Below are positions 1 through 8,429 of a DNA stretch of 64,000 nucleotides, piece by piece (position 1 is the stretch's first letter; every line of letters begins with the position of its first letter). The notes under the pieces were generated by a model. That model was not told the origin of the DNA, did no database searches, and saw only the letters and a program-made list of their open reading frames with translations. A program made the translations under genes and the position numbers. Source of the DNA: Streptomyces venezuelae (GTDB taxonomy: Bacteria > Actinomycetota > Actinomycetes > Streptomycetales > Streptomycetaceae); NCBI RefSeq assembly GCF_008642315.1, contig NZ_CP029192.1, forward strand, positions 6,448,001 through 6,512,000, read 5' to 3'.

Positions 1-966
1 GTCCCCGTGCAGGGCCGCCCCGCCGTGCCACGGCAGCGGCAGGGCCCCGAGCGCGGCCCCGGCCTGCGGGTCAGCAACGGCGACATCGCGGCGCTGCGCT
101 CCGTGGGCGAACTGTTCCGCGCCCTCGACCACGCGTACGGTGGCGGGCACGCCCGACAGGCCCTCGTCCGCTATCTGGAGCACGAGGCCGAGCCGATGCT
201 CCGCGGTGTCTACGGAGAGCAGGCGGGCCGCAGGCTCTTCGCGGCCGCCGCCGATCTGACCCGCCTCGCGGGCTGGACCTCGTACGACATCGCGGCCCAC
301 GGCCTCGCCCAGCGGTACTACGTCCAGGCGCTGCGCCTCGCACAGGCGGCGGGCGACCGGGCGTACGGCTCGTACGTCCTGGTCACGATGAGCCGCCAGG
401 CCGTCTACCTCGGCCACGGACGCGAGGCCGTGCAGCTCGCGCGGGTGGCCCAGCAGGGCGTCGGCTCCGCGGCGCCGCACGTCGTGCAGTCCCTGCTGTA
501 CGCGGCGGAGGCGCGGGGCCACGGAGTGCTGGGCGAGGTGCGGGCCTGCACGGCGGCGCTCGTGCGGGCCGAGCGGTCGCTCGAGGCGGCGCGGCCCGGC
601 GACGACGTGCCGCACTGGGCGCGGTTCTTCGACGAGGCACAGCTGGCGGACGAGTTCGGGCACAGCTACCGCGACCTGCAGCAGTACCGCGCCGCGGCCC
701 AGCACGCCGAGCGCTCGCTCCAGCTGCGCGCCCCCGGCTTCGCGCGCAGCAGGCTCTTCTGCCGGGTGGTGCTCGCCACCGCGCGGCTCGGCCTCGGCGA
801 GCTGGAGACGGCCTGCCAGCTGGGCTCGGAGGCGGCGCAGGCGGCGGGCGAGATGCGGTCCGCGCGGGCGTACGAATACGTGCGCGAGTTCGAGCGCCGC
901 CTGGAGCCCTACCGGGACGCGGCGCCCGTGCGCGGGTATCGCGACAGGGTCGCCGCGCTCGGCTGA
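1..966 (+). CDS. TPR-type transcriptional regulator, C-terminal part
   Basis: The reading frame is open from the first base of the window, so the N-terminus lies outside and the ATG at 7 is not a reliable start. The visible 320 or so residues are almost entirely helical, with repeated Ala/Leu/Arg-rich pairs of helices typical of tetratricopeptide-like scaffolds, for example around residues 70-130 and 215-275. In Streptomyces such all-helical C-terminal regions commonly follow a small helix-turn-helix in regulators of development or antibiotic production (NsdA-like proteins). The DNA-binding part cannot be seen here, so regulator is an inference. The stop lies about 50 bases before the convergent hexosaminidase gene. 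Confidence 0.6.
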   Translation, partial: VPVQGRPAVPRQRQGPERGPGLRVSNGDIAALRSVGELFRALDHAYGGGHARQALVRYLEHEAEPMLRGVYGEQAGRRLFAAAADLTRLAGWTSYDIAAHGLAQRYYVQALRLAQAAGDRAYGSYVLVTMSRQAVYLGHGREAVQLARVAQQGVGSAAPHVVQSLLYAAEARGHGVLGEVRACTAALVRAERSLEAARPGDDVPHWARFFDEAQLADEFGHSYRDLQQYRAAAQHAERSLQLRAPGFARSRLFCRVVLATARLGLGELETACQLGSEAAQAAGEMRSARAYEYVREFERRLEPYRDAAPVRGYRDRVAALG

Positions 967-1016
967 AACCCTGCCGCCCACCACGGCCGGGGTCGCTCAC
1001 TTCAGCTCGCTTCAGC

Positions 1017-3221
1017 TCACCTGAGGCGAGCGACCTCGGCGGGGCTCAACGCCTCGTCCCACGTCACCAGTTCGTCCAGGTCGCCCCGCAGACCCGCCTT
1101 CTCCGTGCCGATGGAGCGCAGGGGGAGGGGGACCGAGGCCGCGACCGACCCCACCCGCTCCCCGTCGGCGTACAGCGTCGTGCTGCCCGGCGTGGCCACC
1201 CAGGTCAGCCGGGTCCAGCGGTCCAGCGGCAGCGTGTGGTCGAAGCTGAAGTCCGTGTCGCCGTACCGCGTGAAGCCGACCTTGCCCGTGCCGTGCTGCA
1301 TCAGTTTCAGGGCGCCCGTCTTCGAGCTGAGCAGGACCTGGTCGGCGGTGCGTGCGCCGGCGCGGACGCGGACCGAGACGGTCCACGGTTCGGCGACGTC
1401 CAGGCCGCCGAAGCCCACGCCGTCCCGGTCGGAGTCGAAGCGCCAGGCCTGACCGCGCGGGCCCGGCACCGGTGTCGGGTTGTCGATGATGTACGACGTG
1501 CCGTGCAGGCCACCGGCCCGGTCCTCGGCGAGGATCGTGTTGCCGGGGCTGCCCGCGTACGTCCAGCCGCTCGGGTACGCCGCGTCGTCGAAGGTCCAGT
1601 GGTGGCTGGGCCGGTCCGTCACGCGGGGCGGGACGGGTGCGGGGGTGACGCCGGGAGGATCGCCGATGCGGGCGGCGCGGGCCCGGAAGTCCGCGAGTGC
1701 GTCCGGCGTCGCGGACCCGTTCCACGCGCGGTCGGCGAGGATCGCGCGGGCACCCGCCATGTGCTGTTCGAAGTAGCGGTCGTCGGCCCAGAAGTTGTAG
1801 TCCGCCCAGTTCGTGACGCCGGAGCCGAGCATGTCGGGGCTGGTGCTCGGCGCCCAACTCCCGTACATCCAGGGCTCGTCCGGGTACAGGTGGTGGTAGT
1901 TGTTCGGGGTGGTGTAGAACGGGCCGATCGCGATCTCGTCGTGGCCGGGGATCTCCGGCTCGGCGCCCGTGCCCTCCCAGGTGAGGAAGACGACCGGGGC
2001 GTGCACCCTCTGCCGGGGCGCGGGCAGGTGCTCGGAGCCGTTGTAGACGGCGGTGCGCTTGCCGTGCGAAGTGACCACGTCGTCCAGTGAGTTGATGTAC
2101 CGGTTGAGGAGATCGCCGAGCGTGGAGACGTCGGGCGAGGACGCCAGGTACTCCTTCACGCGCGGGCACTGCGCGAGCTGCCCCGGCACCTCCTCCGCGC
2201 CGATGGAGAAGAGCGGCGCGTCGAACCAGCCGGCGAACTCGTCGACGATCTCCTTCGACTTCGCCAGCGCCTTGTCGCTGGTCATGTCGACGATCCAGTC
2301 GGGCGTGAGGTGCGAGTGCGTGTGCGCGCCCGTGCAGGGGGACGGGCCCGAGCCGAAGCCGATGCCGAAGGCCCGGCTGACCGCGGTGGCGTGACCGGGC
2401 AGTTCGAGCCCCGGCATCAGCTGTACGTGGTGGCGCGCGGCGAAGGCCTTGAGGTGTTCGATGTCGGCGCGGCTGTAGCTGTGCTCCGGGTCGGCGAGGC
2501 CGGGGAACCTGGGGCTGTGGAGGCGGAAACCCTCCGACTCGGAGAGGTGCAGCAGGAGGGTGTTGAGCTTCTGGTCGCCCATCCGCCGGATGAGGTTCTC
2601 CAGGTACGGGATCCGCCAGTACTTGCGGCCCGCGTCGAGGTGCACCATGCGGATCGCCTGCGTGGGGCGGTCGGTGGCGGTGGCGCGGGGCACCTGGCGG
2701 TGGTCGTCGGCCGTGGCGCGCAGGAGCTGGAGGAGGGTGCGGGTGCCGTAGAAGAGGCCGTGTGTGGAGGCGGCCTCCACCCGGACGGGGCCTCTGCTGT
2801 CGAAGCGGTACCCCTCCGCGCCCTGCGCCCCCTCACCGGTGAGTGTGAGCACGATGTCTCCGGGGGCCGGGCGGCGGGCGTCGGAGATGTGCGGGGTGAC
2901 GCCGGTGACCTGGCCGATCTCCGTGCGCAGCTGTGTGGCCAGTCGGCGTACGGACTGCCGTGCCGGGCCCGGGAGTTCGGCGCGCCCGGCGGGCAGCGCG
3001 GTGGCGGACGCGGTGCGCGGGTCGACGAGGATGCGGGTTGCGCGCGTGAGGGCGGTGCGGCCGCCGTGCGTGGTCCAGTCGGTGGGGCGGGGGACGACGG
3101 AGGGCGGTGCGGCGGCACCGGACGGCTCCTCGCGGGGAGCGTCGGCTTGGGCGGAGGGCAAGGCCAGAGCTCCCATGACTAGGCCGAGGGCGAGCGATAT
3201 CACCGGCAAGGTACGACGCAC
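1017..3221 (-). CDS. secreted GH20 beta-N-acetylhexosaminidase with C-terminal LamG-like domain
   Basis: The GTG at 3221 is chosen because GGGAGGA lies 5 bases upstream and the resulting 734-residue protein begins directly with a signal peptide (Arg-Arg, a hydrophobic core, cleavage near ALPSAQA). An upstream ATG at 3272 would add 17 unlikely residues. Residues about 40-170 resemble the GH20 N-terminal accessory domain. The catalytic barrel starts at about MVHLDAGRKYW. Residues about 545-730 look like a concanavalin/LamG module that could bind glycans. The enzyme should release terminal N-acetylglucosamine or N-acetylgalactosamine outside the cell, for example from chitin fragments or cell-wall glycans. 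The usual Asp-Glu catalytic pair reads Glu-Glu here (FSIGAEEV, about residues 343-344). It is convergent with the upstream regulator gene. Confidence 0.88.
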   Translation of the reverse strand: MRRTLPVISLALGLVMGALALPSAQADAPREEPSGAAAPPSVVPRPTDWTTHGGRTALTRATRILVDPRTASATALPAGRAELPGPARQSVRRLATQLRTEIGQVTGVTPHISDARRPAPGDIVLTLTGEGAQGAEGYRFDSRGPVRVEAASTHGLFYGTRTLLQLLRATADDHRQVPRATATDRPTQAIRMVHLDAGRKYWRIPYLENLIRRMGDQKLNTLLLHLSESEGFRLHSPRFPGLADPEHSYSRADIEHLKAFAARHHVQLMPGLELPGHATAVSRAFGIGFGSGPSPCTGAHTHSHLTPDWIVDMTSDKALAKSKEIVDEFAGWFDAPLFSIGAEEVPGQLAQCPRVKEYLASSPDVSTLGDLLNRYINSLDDVVTSHGKRTAVYNGSEHLPAPRQRVHAPVVFLTWEGTGAEPEIPGHDEIAIGPFYTTPNNYHHLYPDEPWMYGSWAPSTSPDMLGSGVTNWADYNFWADDRYFEQHMAGARAILADRAWNGSATPDALADFRARAARIGDPPGVTPAPVPPRVTDRPSHHWTFDDAAYPSGWTYAGSPGNTILAEDRAGGLHGTSYIIDNPTPVPGPRGQAWRFDSDRDGVGFGGLDVAEPWTVSVRVRAGARTADQVLLSSKTGALKLMQHGTGKVGFTRYGDTDFSFDHTLPLDRWTRLTWVATPGSTTLYADGERVGSVAASVPLPLRSIGTEKAGLRGDLDELVTWDEALSPAEVARLR

Positions 3222-3371
3222 TGCTGTCCTCCCGCTGCTGGGCGATCCGGCAGGACCGTAGCCGCGTACCACCGCAGTGGCAAGGGGAGTTGCAGGGTTC
3301 GGAGGACAGCGGGAAGCCCCCGTGTGGGGGCACGGGGGCTTCCGGGGGAGCGGGACAATAGATCGGAGGGG

Positions 3372-4736
3372 TCAGGCCGCGGCGGGCAGGGTCTCCCGGG
3401 CGTACGAGGGCGCGATGCCGAAGTCCGTGAGGACGGCGTGGGCCGCGCGCCGCCCGGAGTGCAGGGCGCCCTGCACCGTGCTGGTGTCGCGGTGGTCCCC
3501 GCAGACGTAGAGCCCGGAGAGCAGCCGCACGGGCCGCCGGACGTCGTGCGGCGGTGGCATCGCGGGCACGGCCTCCCGGGTGTGGTGGACGGCGAGGCGC
3601 TCCCAGCGGTCGGTCGGCGTGCCGTACAGCGCGGCGAGGTGCGCGCGGACGGCGGACTCCTCGGGCGGCGGGCCGAGGACGGTCGAGGAGACCAGGACGC
3701 GGCCCGCGGGCGCGCGCGACGGGTCGACCTGGCTGATGACCGCGGTGTGCGCGACCGGGCCCGCGCGGTCCGCGTCCAGGAGCAGCGCGGGGCCGTCGAG
3801 CGGCGGTTCGGGTACGGCGTGGTGGACGACCGTCACCTCGTGGAACGGGGGGACGCGCAGGCCGGGCAGGAGTTCGGCGGCGGCGCGCGCGTCGGTGGCG
3901 AGGAGGACGGCGCGGCAGGTGAACGTGCCGTGTTCGGCGGTCCCGACCGAGCTCGTGGAGACCGAGGTGACGCGGACGCCGGTGCGGACCACGCCGGGCG
4001 GCAGGGCGGCCGCGAGGTGTTCGGGCAGGGCTTCGGCGCCGCCCTCGGGCAGGCAGAGGCGGCCGCGCGCGAAGGCGTGCAGGGCGAGGTCGGCGCACCG
4101 GCTCGACGTGGTCAGGCCGGGGTCGCAGAGCAGCGCGGAGAGCAGGGGGCGCAGGAAGCCCTCGATGGTGCGTGCGGGCAGTCCGCGTGCGGAGAGGGCG
4201 TCGGCCGCCGGGAGTTCGGGTCGGCCGAGGAGGCGGTCGACGGGCGTCGCGGCGATCCGGGCCAGCGCCGAGCCGAGCCGTGCCTGGTCGAGCGGGGTGC
4301 CGAGCGGGGCGGAGCGTGCGGGGGCGCCGGAGCCGGTCCGCGCGGGAGTCCGCGCGGCCAGCGGCGCGAGGGGGGCGCTCGCAAGGGCGCGCGCTGCGGT
4401 GAGTGCGCCCCTCGCGCTCCGTGTCGGCAGGCGCTCGGCCGCCCGGTGGTGGCGGCCGTCGCTGTGCACCAGAATGCCCGGCGCGAAGGGGCGCAGCACG
4501 AGCGAGTCGAGCCCCGGGGTGCGGCGCAGCTCCGGATACGAGGTGGTGAGGAGCTGGCCGATCCGATCGAGCCGGAACCCGTCGACCTTCTCCGTCGACA
4601 TCCGGCCGCCGACGCACTCGGCGGCCTCCAGGACGACGGTACTCACACCGGCGCTGGTCAGCCGGTGCGCTGCCGAAAGGCCCGCGGCCCCGGCTCCCAC
4701 GATGACGACGTCCGCATGGTGCGCATGCTCTGGCAC
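3372..4736 (-). CDS. FAD-dependent amine oxidase/protoporphyrinogen oxidase-like protein
   Basis: A 454-residue flavoprotein. The N-terminal dinucleotide fold has VVIVGAGAAGLSAAHRL (GAGAAG at residues 14-19), followed by the acidic ribose-binding end of strand 2 (VVLEAAE) and a GGRM motif typical of the amine oxidase/phytoene desaturase/PPOX superfamily. Near the C-terminus LYVCGDHRDTSTVQGA is the second FAD contact. The start is GTG with GGGAGG 5 bases upstream. The substrate cannot be read from the sequence. Nothing adjacent points to carotenoid or heme synthesis, so only the flavin-linked oxidoreductase call is firm. It appears to be transcribed alone; about 185 bases separate it from the next gene on the same strand. 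Confidence 0.8.
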   Translation of the reverse strand: MPEHAHHADVVIVGAGAAGLSAAHRLTSAGVSTVVLEAAECVGGRMSTEKVDGFRLDRIGQLLTTSYPELRRTPGLDSLVLRPFAPGILVHSDGRHHRAAERLPTRSARGALTAARALASAPLAPLAARTPARTGSGAPARSAPLGTPLDQARLGSALARIAATPVDRLLGRPELPAADALSARGLPARTIEGFLRPLLSALLCDPGLTTSSRCADLALHAFARGRLCLPEGGAEALPEHLAAALPPGVVRTGVRVTSVSTSSVGTAEHGTFTCRAVLLATDARAAAELLPGLRVPPFHEVTVVHHAVPEPPLDGPALLLDADRAGPVAHTAVISQVDPSRAPAGRVLVSSTVLGPPPEESAVRAHLAALYGTPTDRWERLAVHHTREAVPAMPPPHDVRRPVRLLSGLYVCGDHRDTSTVQGALHSGRRAAHAVLTDFGIAPSYARETLPAAA

Positions 4737-4921
4737 GTGCCCCTCCCGAGGTCGCGCGGCTGATGGGGTGCTGATGCCCCCAACAGGGCTCCGGAATACC
4801 CGCGTCGGTCACGAGGGTAGGAGCGGTTCCGGTCAGCGGCAGTCGCGCATGCACCGGGCACGGTCGCACGAAGGTCGCACGCCGCCGGGGGCCTCGGAGG
4901 CTCGGCCCACCCCGCCCCGCC

Positions 4922-5836
4922 TCACCGCAGCGCCGCCCTGATCGCCTCGTCGATGCCGGGGTACGCGAACGAGAAGCCCGAGTCCAGGAGCCGGGTCGGC
5001 AGCACCCGTTGGCTGCCGAGCACGTCCCCCGCCATCTCGCCGAGCACCAGACGCAGCGCGGGTGCGGGCGCGGGCAGGAGTGCGGGCCGGCGCAGGACGC
5101 GCCCCATCGCGGCCGTGATCTCGCGGTTGGTGAGGGGGTCGGGTGCCGTCAGGTTGAAGGGCCCGGACAGCGTCTCCGTGGCGATGAGGTGGCGCAGGGC
5201 GGCCACCTCGTCGTGCAGCGCGATGTAGCTCCAGTACTGCCTGCCGTTGCCGAGGCGGCCGCCGAGCCCCGCCTTGAACAGCGGGAACATACGGCCCCAG
5301 GCGCCGCCCTCGCGGCCGATCACCAGACCGTTGCGGGCGAGGACCGTGCGGATGCCCGCGTCCCGTGCGGCGGCCACCGAGTCCTCCCACTCCACGCACA
5401 GTTCGGGCAGGAAACCGTGGCCAGCCGGAGCGCTCTCGTCGACCGCGCGCAGACCGGTGTCCCCGTAGTAACCGATCGCGCTGGAGTTGACGAACACCCG
5501 CGGCGGCTCGTCGAGCGACGCCACGGCGGCGGCGAGTGCCCTGGTGCCCAGCACCCTGCTGTCCCGCAGCTCCCGCTTGTAGGCGTCCGTCCAGCGGTGG
5601 TCGCCGATGCCCGCGCCCGCCAGGTTGACCACGGCGGTGCAGCCCGCGAGCCCGGCCGTGTCGACGTACCCCTCCTTGGGATCCCAGCGCACCTCGTCCC
5701 CGCCCCGTGGCGCCCTGCGCACCAGCCGTACCACCTCGTGCCCGTCGGCGGCCAGGGAGCGGGTGAGCGCCGTACCGATGAGTCCGGAGGCGCCGGCCAC
5801 GGCGACGCGCGACTGTGTGGAGTCCATGGCTCCCAT
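4922..5836 (-). CDS. TIGR01777-family NAD-dependent epimerase-like protein
   Basis: A protein of about 304 residues. VAVAGASGLIGTAL near the N-terminus is the extended-SDR dinucleotide motif and VNLAGAGI is the second conserved loop. The C-terminal region (VLGEMAGDVLGSQRVLPTRLLDSGF) matches the DUF1731 tail that defines the TIGR01777 family. The ATG at 5836 (MGAMDS) or the one at 5827 (MDSTQ) is the likely start; a longer in-frame extension to 5995 would run across the divergent GNAT promoter and has no family similarity. Members are cytoplasmic and of unknown substrate. The gene is divergent from the acetyltransferase at 5916, with 79 bases between them. Confidence 0.85.
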   Translation of the reverse strand: MGAMDSTQSRVAVAGASGLIGTALTRSLAADGHEVVRLVRRAPRGGDEVRWDPKEGYVDTAGLAGCTAVVNLAGAGIGDHRWTDAYKRELRDSRVLGTRALAAAVASLDEPPRVFVNSSAIGYYGDTGLRAVDESAPAGHGFLPELCVEWEDSVAAARDAGIRTVLARNGLVIGREGGAWGRMFPLFKAGLGGRLGNGRQYWSYIALHDEVAALRHLIATETLSGPFNLTAPDPLTNREITAAMGRVLRRPALLPAPAPALRLVLGEMAGDVLGSQRVLPTRLLDSGFSFAYPGIDEAIRAALR

Positions 5837-5903
5837 CCTGCCCCGCGGAACCGGGAACGCGCCTGCTCCGTGGACACGGGCGGGGCGCGCGCCCCGGCGG
5901 CCG

Positions 5904-5909
5904 TACAGT
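5904..5909 (+). promoter_or_regulatory. -10 box of a leaderless promoter
   Basis: TACAGT ends 6 bases before the ATG at 5916 and there is no Shine-Dalgarno sequence. This places the probable transcription start on the A of the start codon, the usual arrangement of actinobacterial leaderless genes. No convincing -35 box is visible. Confidence 0.5.
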
Positions 5910-5915
5910 GGCGCC

Positions 5916-6404
5916 ATGCCGGACATGCACATACGTACCGCACGGCCCGAGGACGACGACGCGCTCGCCCGTCTCGACCGCGCCACCTGGTCCACGCTCC
6001 ACGCGGTCCAGCCCCGCCCCCAGCCGCCCTACGACCCCTTCTTCAACGACCGCTTCGGTCCCCGCGACCACCTGGTCGCCGAGGCGGACGGGCGCATCGT
6101 CGGTTACGTGAAGCTCGGCTACCCCACCCCTCTGCTCGCCAACGCGCACGTGCGCCAGATCCAGGGCTTCGTCGTCGCCGAGGAGACGCGCGGCCGGGGC
6201 GTCGGCAGGCGGCTGATCAGGGCGGCGATGGACGAGGCCCGCCGCCAGGGCGCGACCCGGATCACCCTGCGCGTGCTCGGCCACAACGCTCCGGCCCGCA
6301 AGCTCTACGAGGCGGAGGGCTTCGTCATCGAGGGCGTGCTGCCCGGCGAGTTCCTGCTGGACGGCGCGTACGTCGACGACGTCCTCATGGGACGGCCTCT
6401 CTGA
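5916..6404 (+). CDS. GNAT-family N-acetyltransferase
   Basis: A 162-residue single-domain acetyltransferase. IRTARPEDDDALARLDRATW is the typical N-terminal beta-strand and helix. VAEETRGRGVGRRLIRAAM carries the Arg/Gln-x-x-Gly-x-Gly/Ala acetyl-CoA pyrophosphate loop. HNAPARKLYEAEGF is the classic C-terminal motif of RimI-like and other GNAT enzymes. The start at 5916 gives an N-terminus that begins directly with the domain; the longer frame to 5607 is read from the antisense of the neighbouring gene. The acceptor could be a small amine, an antibiotic or a protein N-terminus; the sequence does not decide. Transcription is probably leaderless. Confidence 0.85.
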   Translation: MPDMHIRTARPEDDDALARLDRATWSTLHAVQPRPQPPYDPFFNDRFGPRDHLVAEADGRIVGYVKLGYPTPLLANAHVRQIQGFVVAEETRGRGVGRRLIRAAMDEARRQGATRITLRVLGHNAPARKLYEAEGFVIEGVLPGEFLLDGAYVDDVLMGRPL

Positions 6405-6496
6405 CCGGCACCTGATGTGCATGACCCGCCGCGTCCGTGGCACCTGACGGACCGGCCCGGCGTGCGGGGGCGTCGTGCCCGTAGGAGCGTGAAGAA

Positions 6497-7666
6497 ATGA
6501 TCAGGGCTGAGGCCAGACGGCGCGAGGCGGACCAGCGCGACTGGCTGCTGCGCGGCACGCCACCCCCGCCCTGGGTGCGCTGGCCGCCGCCGCTTCTCCT
6601 GCTGGCGATCACCTTCGTCCAGCTGGCGACCCCCAAGACGCTGGACCTCAGCTTCCTGATCGCGGCCGTCCCGCCGCTCGCCGCCCTGTCGTACGGGCCC
6701 GCCCTGACCGCACTCGTCGGCGCCGTCGTCCTCGCGCTGCTCTCCCTGCCGGTCTTCGACCTCGGCCATCCCGGCAACAGCGACGAGCTGACGATCAGCT
6801 TCATCGCGCTGCTCAGCGTGCTCTTCGCCTGGGTGCGCAGCCGCCGAGAGGCACAGCTCGTCACGGTGCGCACGGTCGCGGAGGCGGCCCAGCTAGCGGT
6901 CCTGCCGCCGCTGCAGGAGCAGGTCGGCAGGGTGCGGTGCGCGGGCCTGTACGAGGCGGCGCAGCACGAGACGCTGGTGGGCGGCGACTTCTTCGACGTC
7001 CGCAGGGGGCCCGCCGGAGTGCGCGCCCTCATCGGCGACGTCCAGGGGCACGGGCTCGCGGCCGTCGGCACGGTCGCCGCGCTGCTCGGGGCGTTCCGTG
7101 AGGCGGTCCTCGACCAGGCGGACCTGGAGGGGGTCGCCGGCCAGCTGGACCGCAGGCTCGTCGTGGACTCGGCGGGTCAGGAGCACACGGAGCTGTTCGC
7201 CACGGCGGTGCTCCTGGAGTTCCCCGACGACGCCTCCGTCGTCCGCGTCGTCTCCTGCGGCCACCCGCAGCCCCTGCTGCTCCGCGGCACCGAGGTCACC
7301 GAGCTGGACGTGCCGTCCGGGGCGCCGCTCGGCCTCGGCATCGCCGGGCTCACCCCGCCCGAGGGCCTCACGGTCCCGCTGCTCGAAGGCGACCTGCTGT
7401 TCGGCCTGACCGACGGGGTGTGCGAGGCGCGGGACGCGTCCGGCACGTTCTACCCGCTGATCGAGCGCCTCACCGGGATGCTCAAGGCGGAGACGGCGCC
7501 ACAGGACCCGGAGGGGCTCGCCGAGCGCGTGTGGGCGGACGTGCTCGACTACGCGGGGCGGGTACGGGACGACGTGACGCTGATGGTGTTCGCGCCGGGC
7601 CCGCTCGCGAAGGCGGAGCGGCAGCCCGCCCGGCGGCCGGAACCGGGGGCGTCGAACGCCGCGTAG
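6497..7666 (+). CDS. membrane-anchored PP2C-type (SpoIIE/RsbU) serine phosphatase
   Basis: A 389-residue protein with a Pro-rich cytoplasmic start, then about three hydrophobic segments (roughly residues 32-50, 55-90 and 97-113), then a PPM/SpoIIE phosphatase domain. The metal-binding motifs are present: GGDFFDV, IGDVQGHG, LTDGVCEA and RDDVTLMV. In Streptomyces such enzymes dephosphorylate anti-sigma-factor antagonists and so tune sigma-factor activity; the partner is not encoded nearby. There is no extra sensor (PAS/GAF) domain, so the membrane part is the probable input. AGGAG lies about 9 bases before the ATG. Its stop is only 9 bases from the convergent TetR gene. Confidence 0.85.
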   Translation: MIRAEARRREADQRDWLLRGTPPPPWVRWPPPLLLLAITFVQLATPKTLDLSFLIAAVPPLAALSYGPALTALVGAVVLALLSLPVFDLGHPGNSDELTISFIALLSVLFAWVRSRREAQLVTVRTVAEAAQLAVLPPLQEQVGRVRCAGLYEAAQHETLVGGDFFDVRRGPAGVRALIGDVQGHGLAAVGTVAALLGAFREAVLDQADLEGVAGQLDRRLVVDSAGQEHTELFATAVLLEFPDDASVVRVVSCGHPQPLLLRGTEVTELDVPSGAPLGLGIAGLTPPEGLTVPLLEGDLLFGLTDGVCEARDASGTFYPLIERLTGMLKAETAPQDPEGLAERVWADVLDYAGRVRDDVTLMVFAPGPLAKAERQPARRPEPGASNAA

Positions 7667-7675
7667 GGCAGGCTC

Positions 7676-8296
7676 TCAGCCCGCCCCGCCGCCCATGAGC
7701 CCCCGCAGGCACCGCGCCGCGAGCTCCGCGGGGGAGTCCGGTCCCGTGACGTCCGCGTCCGTCTCCGCCCAGGTCTCCAGGGCGAGCCGGATCGCGTCCG
7801 TCGCCGCCGCGGCGGCCAGCCGGACCTCGAGGGGCTGTGCGCCGGCGCCCAAGAGCTCCGCCACGACCGGGCGCAGCTTCTCCTCGGACTCCTGGTTCAC
7901 GCGGTACCAGACCGCCCGCAGCGCCGGGTCGGCGGCGGCGGCGCGGAGCAGCCCGCGGGTCTGCCGCAGCCCGTCCGCCGCCGCCTCGTCCGGCACGGCG
8001 AGCGCCTCGGAGATCGCGCTCCGCAGTGCGTCGGGGAGCGGCGCGCCGGGGTCGGCCGAGGCGAGGAGCGCGCGCCAGCGGTCGCCGCCGACGGCGAGCA
8101 GCGGGCCCACCGCGTCCTGCTTGCTGCGGAAGTAGCGGTAGAACGTGCGCAGCGCGACCCCGGCCCGGCCCGCGATGGCCTCGGCCGTGGTGTCGTCGGT
8201 CCCGTGCGCGGTGAAGAGCTCGGCCGCGGCACGGGCGATCTCCAGCTGGGTCGCCAGCTTGCGGCGCTCCGTGAGGGAGAGGGGCGGGGTGCTCAT
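7676..8296 (-). CDS. TetR-family transcriptional regulator
   Basis: A 206-residue regulator. The N-terminal helix-turn-helix is clear: TTAEAIAGRAGVALRTFYRY at about residues 30-50, ending in the FYRYF-x-K motif typical of TetR proteins. The C-terminal half is an all-helical ligand-binding domain with no recognised ligand. The ATG at 8296 (MSTPPLSL) is chosen because it gives a normal TetR length; the longer frame adds 50 residues that run through the intergenic promoter. It is divergent from an SDR gene, and a perfect inverted repeat lies between them, so it probably represses that SDR and itself. Confidence 0.88.
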   Translation of the reverse strand: MSTPPLSLTERRKLATQLEIARAAAELFTAHGTDDTTAEAIAGRAGVALRTFYRYFRSKQDAVGPLLAVGGDRWRALLASADPGAPLPDALRSAISEALAVPDEAAADGLRQTRGLLRAAAADPALRAVWYRVNQESEEKLRPVVAELLGAGAQPLEVRLAAAAATDAIRLALETWAETDADVTGPDSPAELAARCLRGLMGGGAG

Positions 8297-8325
8297 GCGA
8301 GGCAGCCTACGTCGAACACGACAAG

Positions 8326-8359
8326 GTGGCATGACGAGGCAATGTGGCACAACGTGCCA
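8326..8359. promoter_or_regulatory. probable TetR operator in a divergent promoter
   Basis: TGGCAC-AAC-GTGCCA at 8345-8359 is a perfect 6-3-6 inverted repeat. The half-site GTGGCA occurs once more 18 bases upstream (8326-8331), giving a possible second, weaker site. The element lies just upstream of a TACCGT -10-like box (8368-8373) that precedes the SDR gene, and about 30 bases from the TetR start. Position and symmetry fit repression of both divergent genes. Confidence 0.6.
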
Positions 8360-8429
8360 TCCGGGCGTACCGTGAACGCAGAGAGCGCGACACGCCGCCG
8401 CGCACCACCCGAGAGATCCGGAGACCGCG

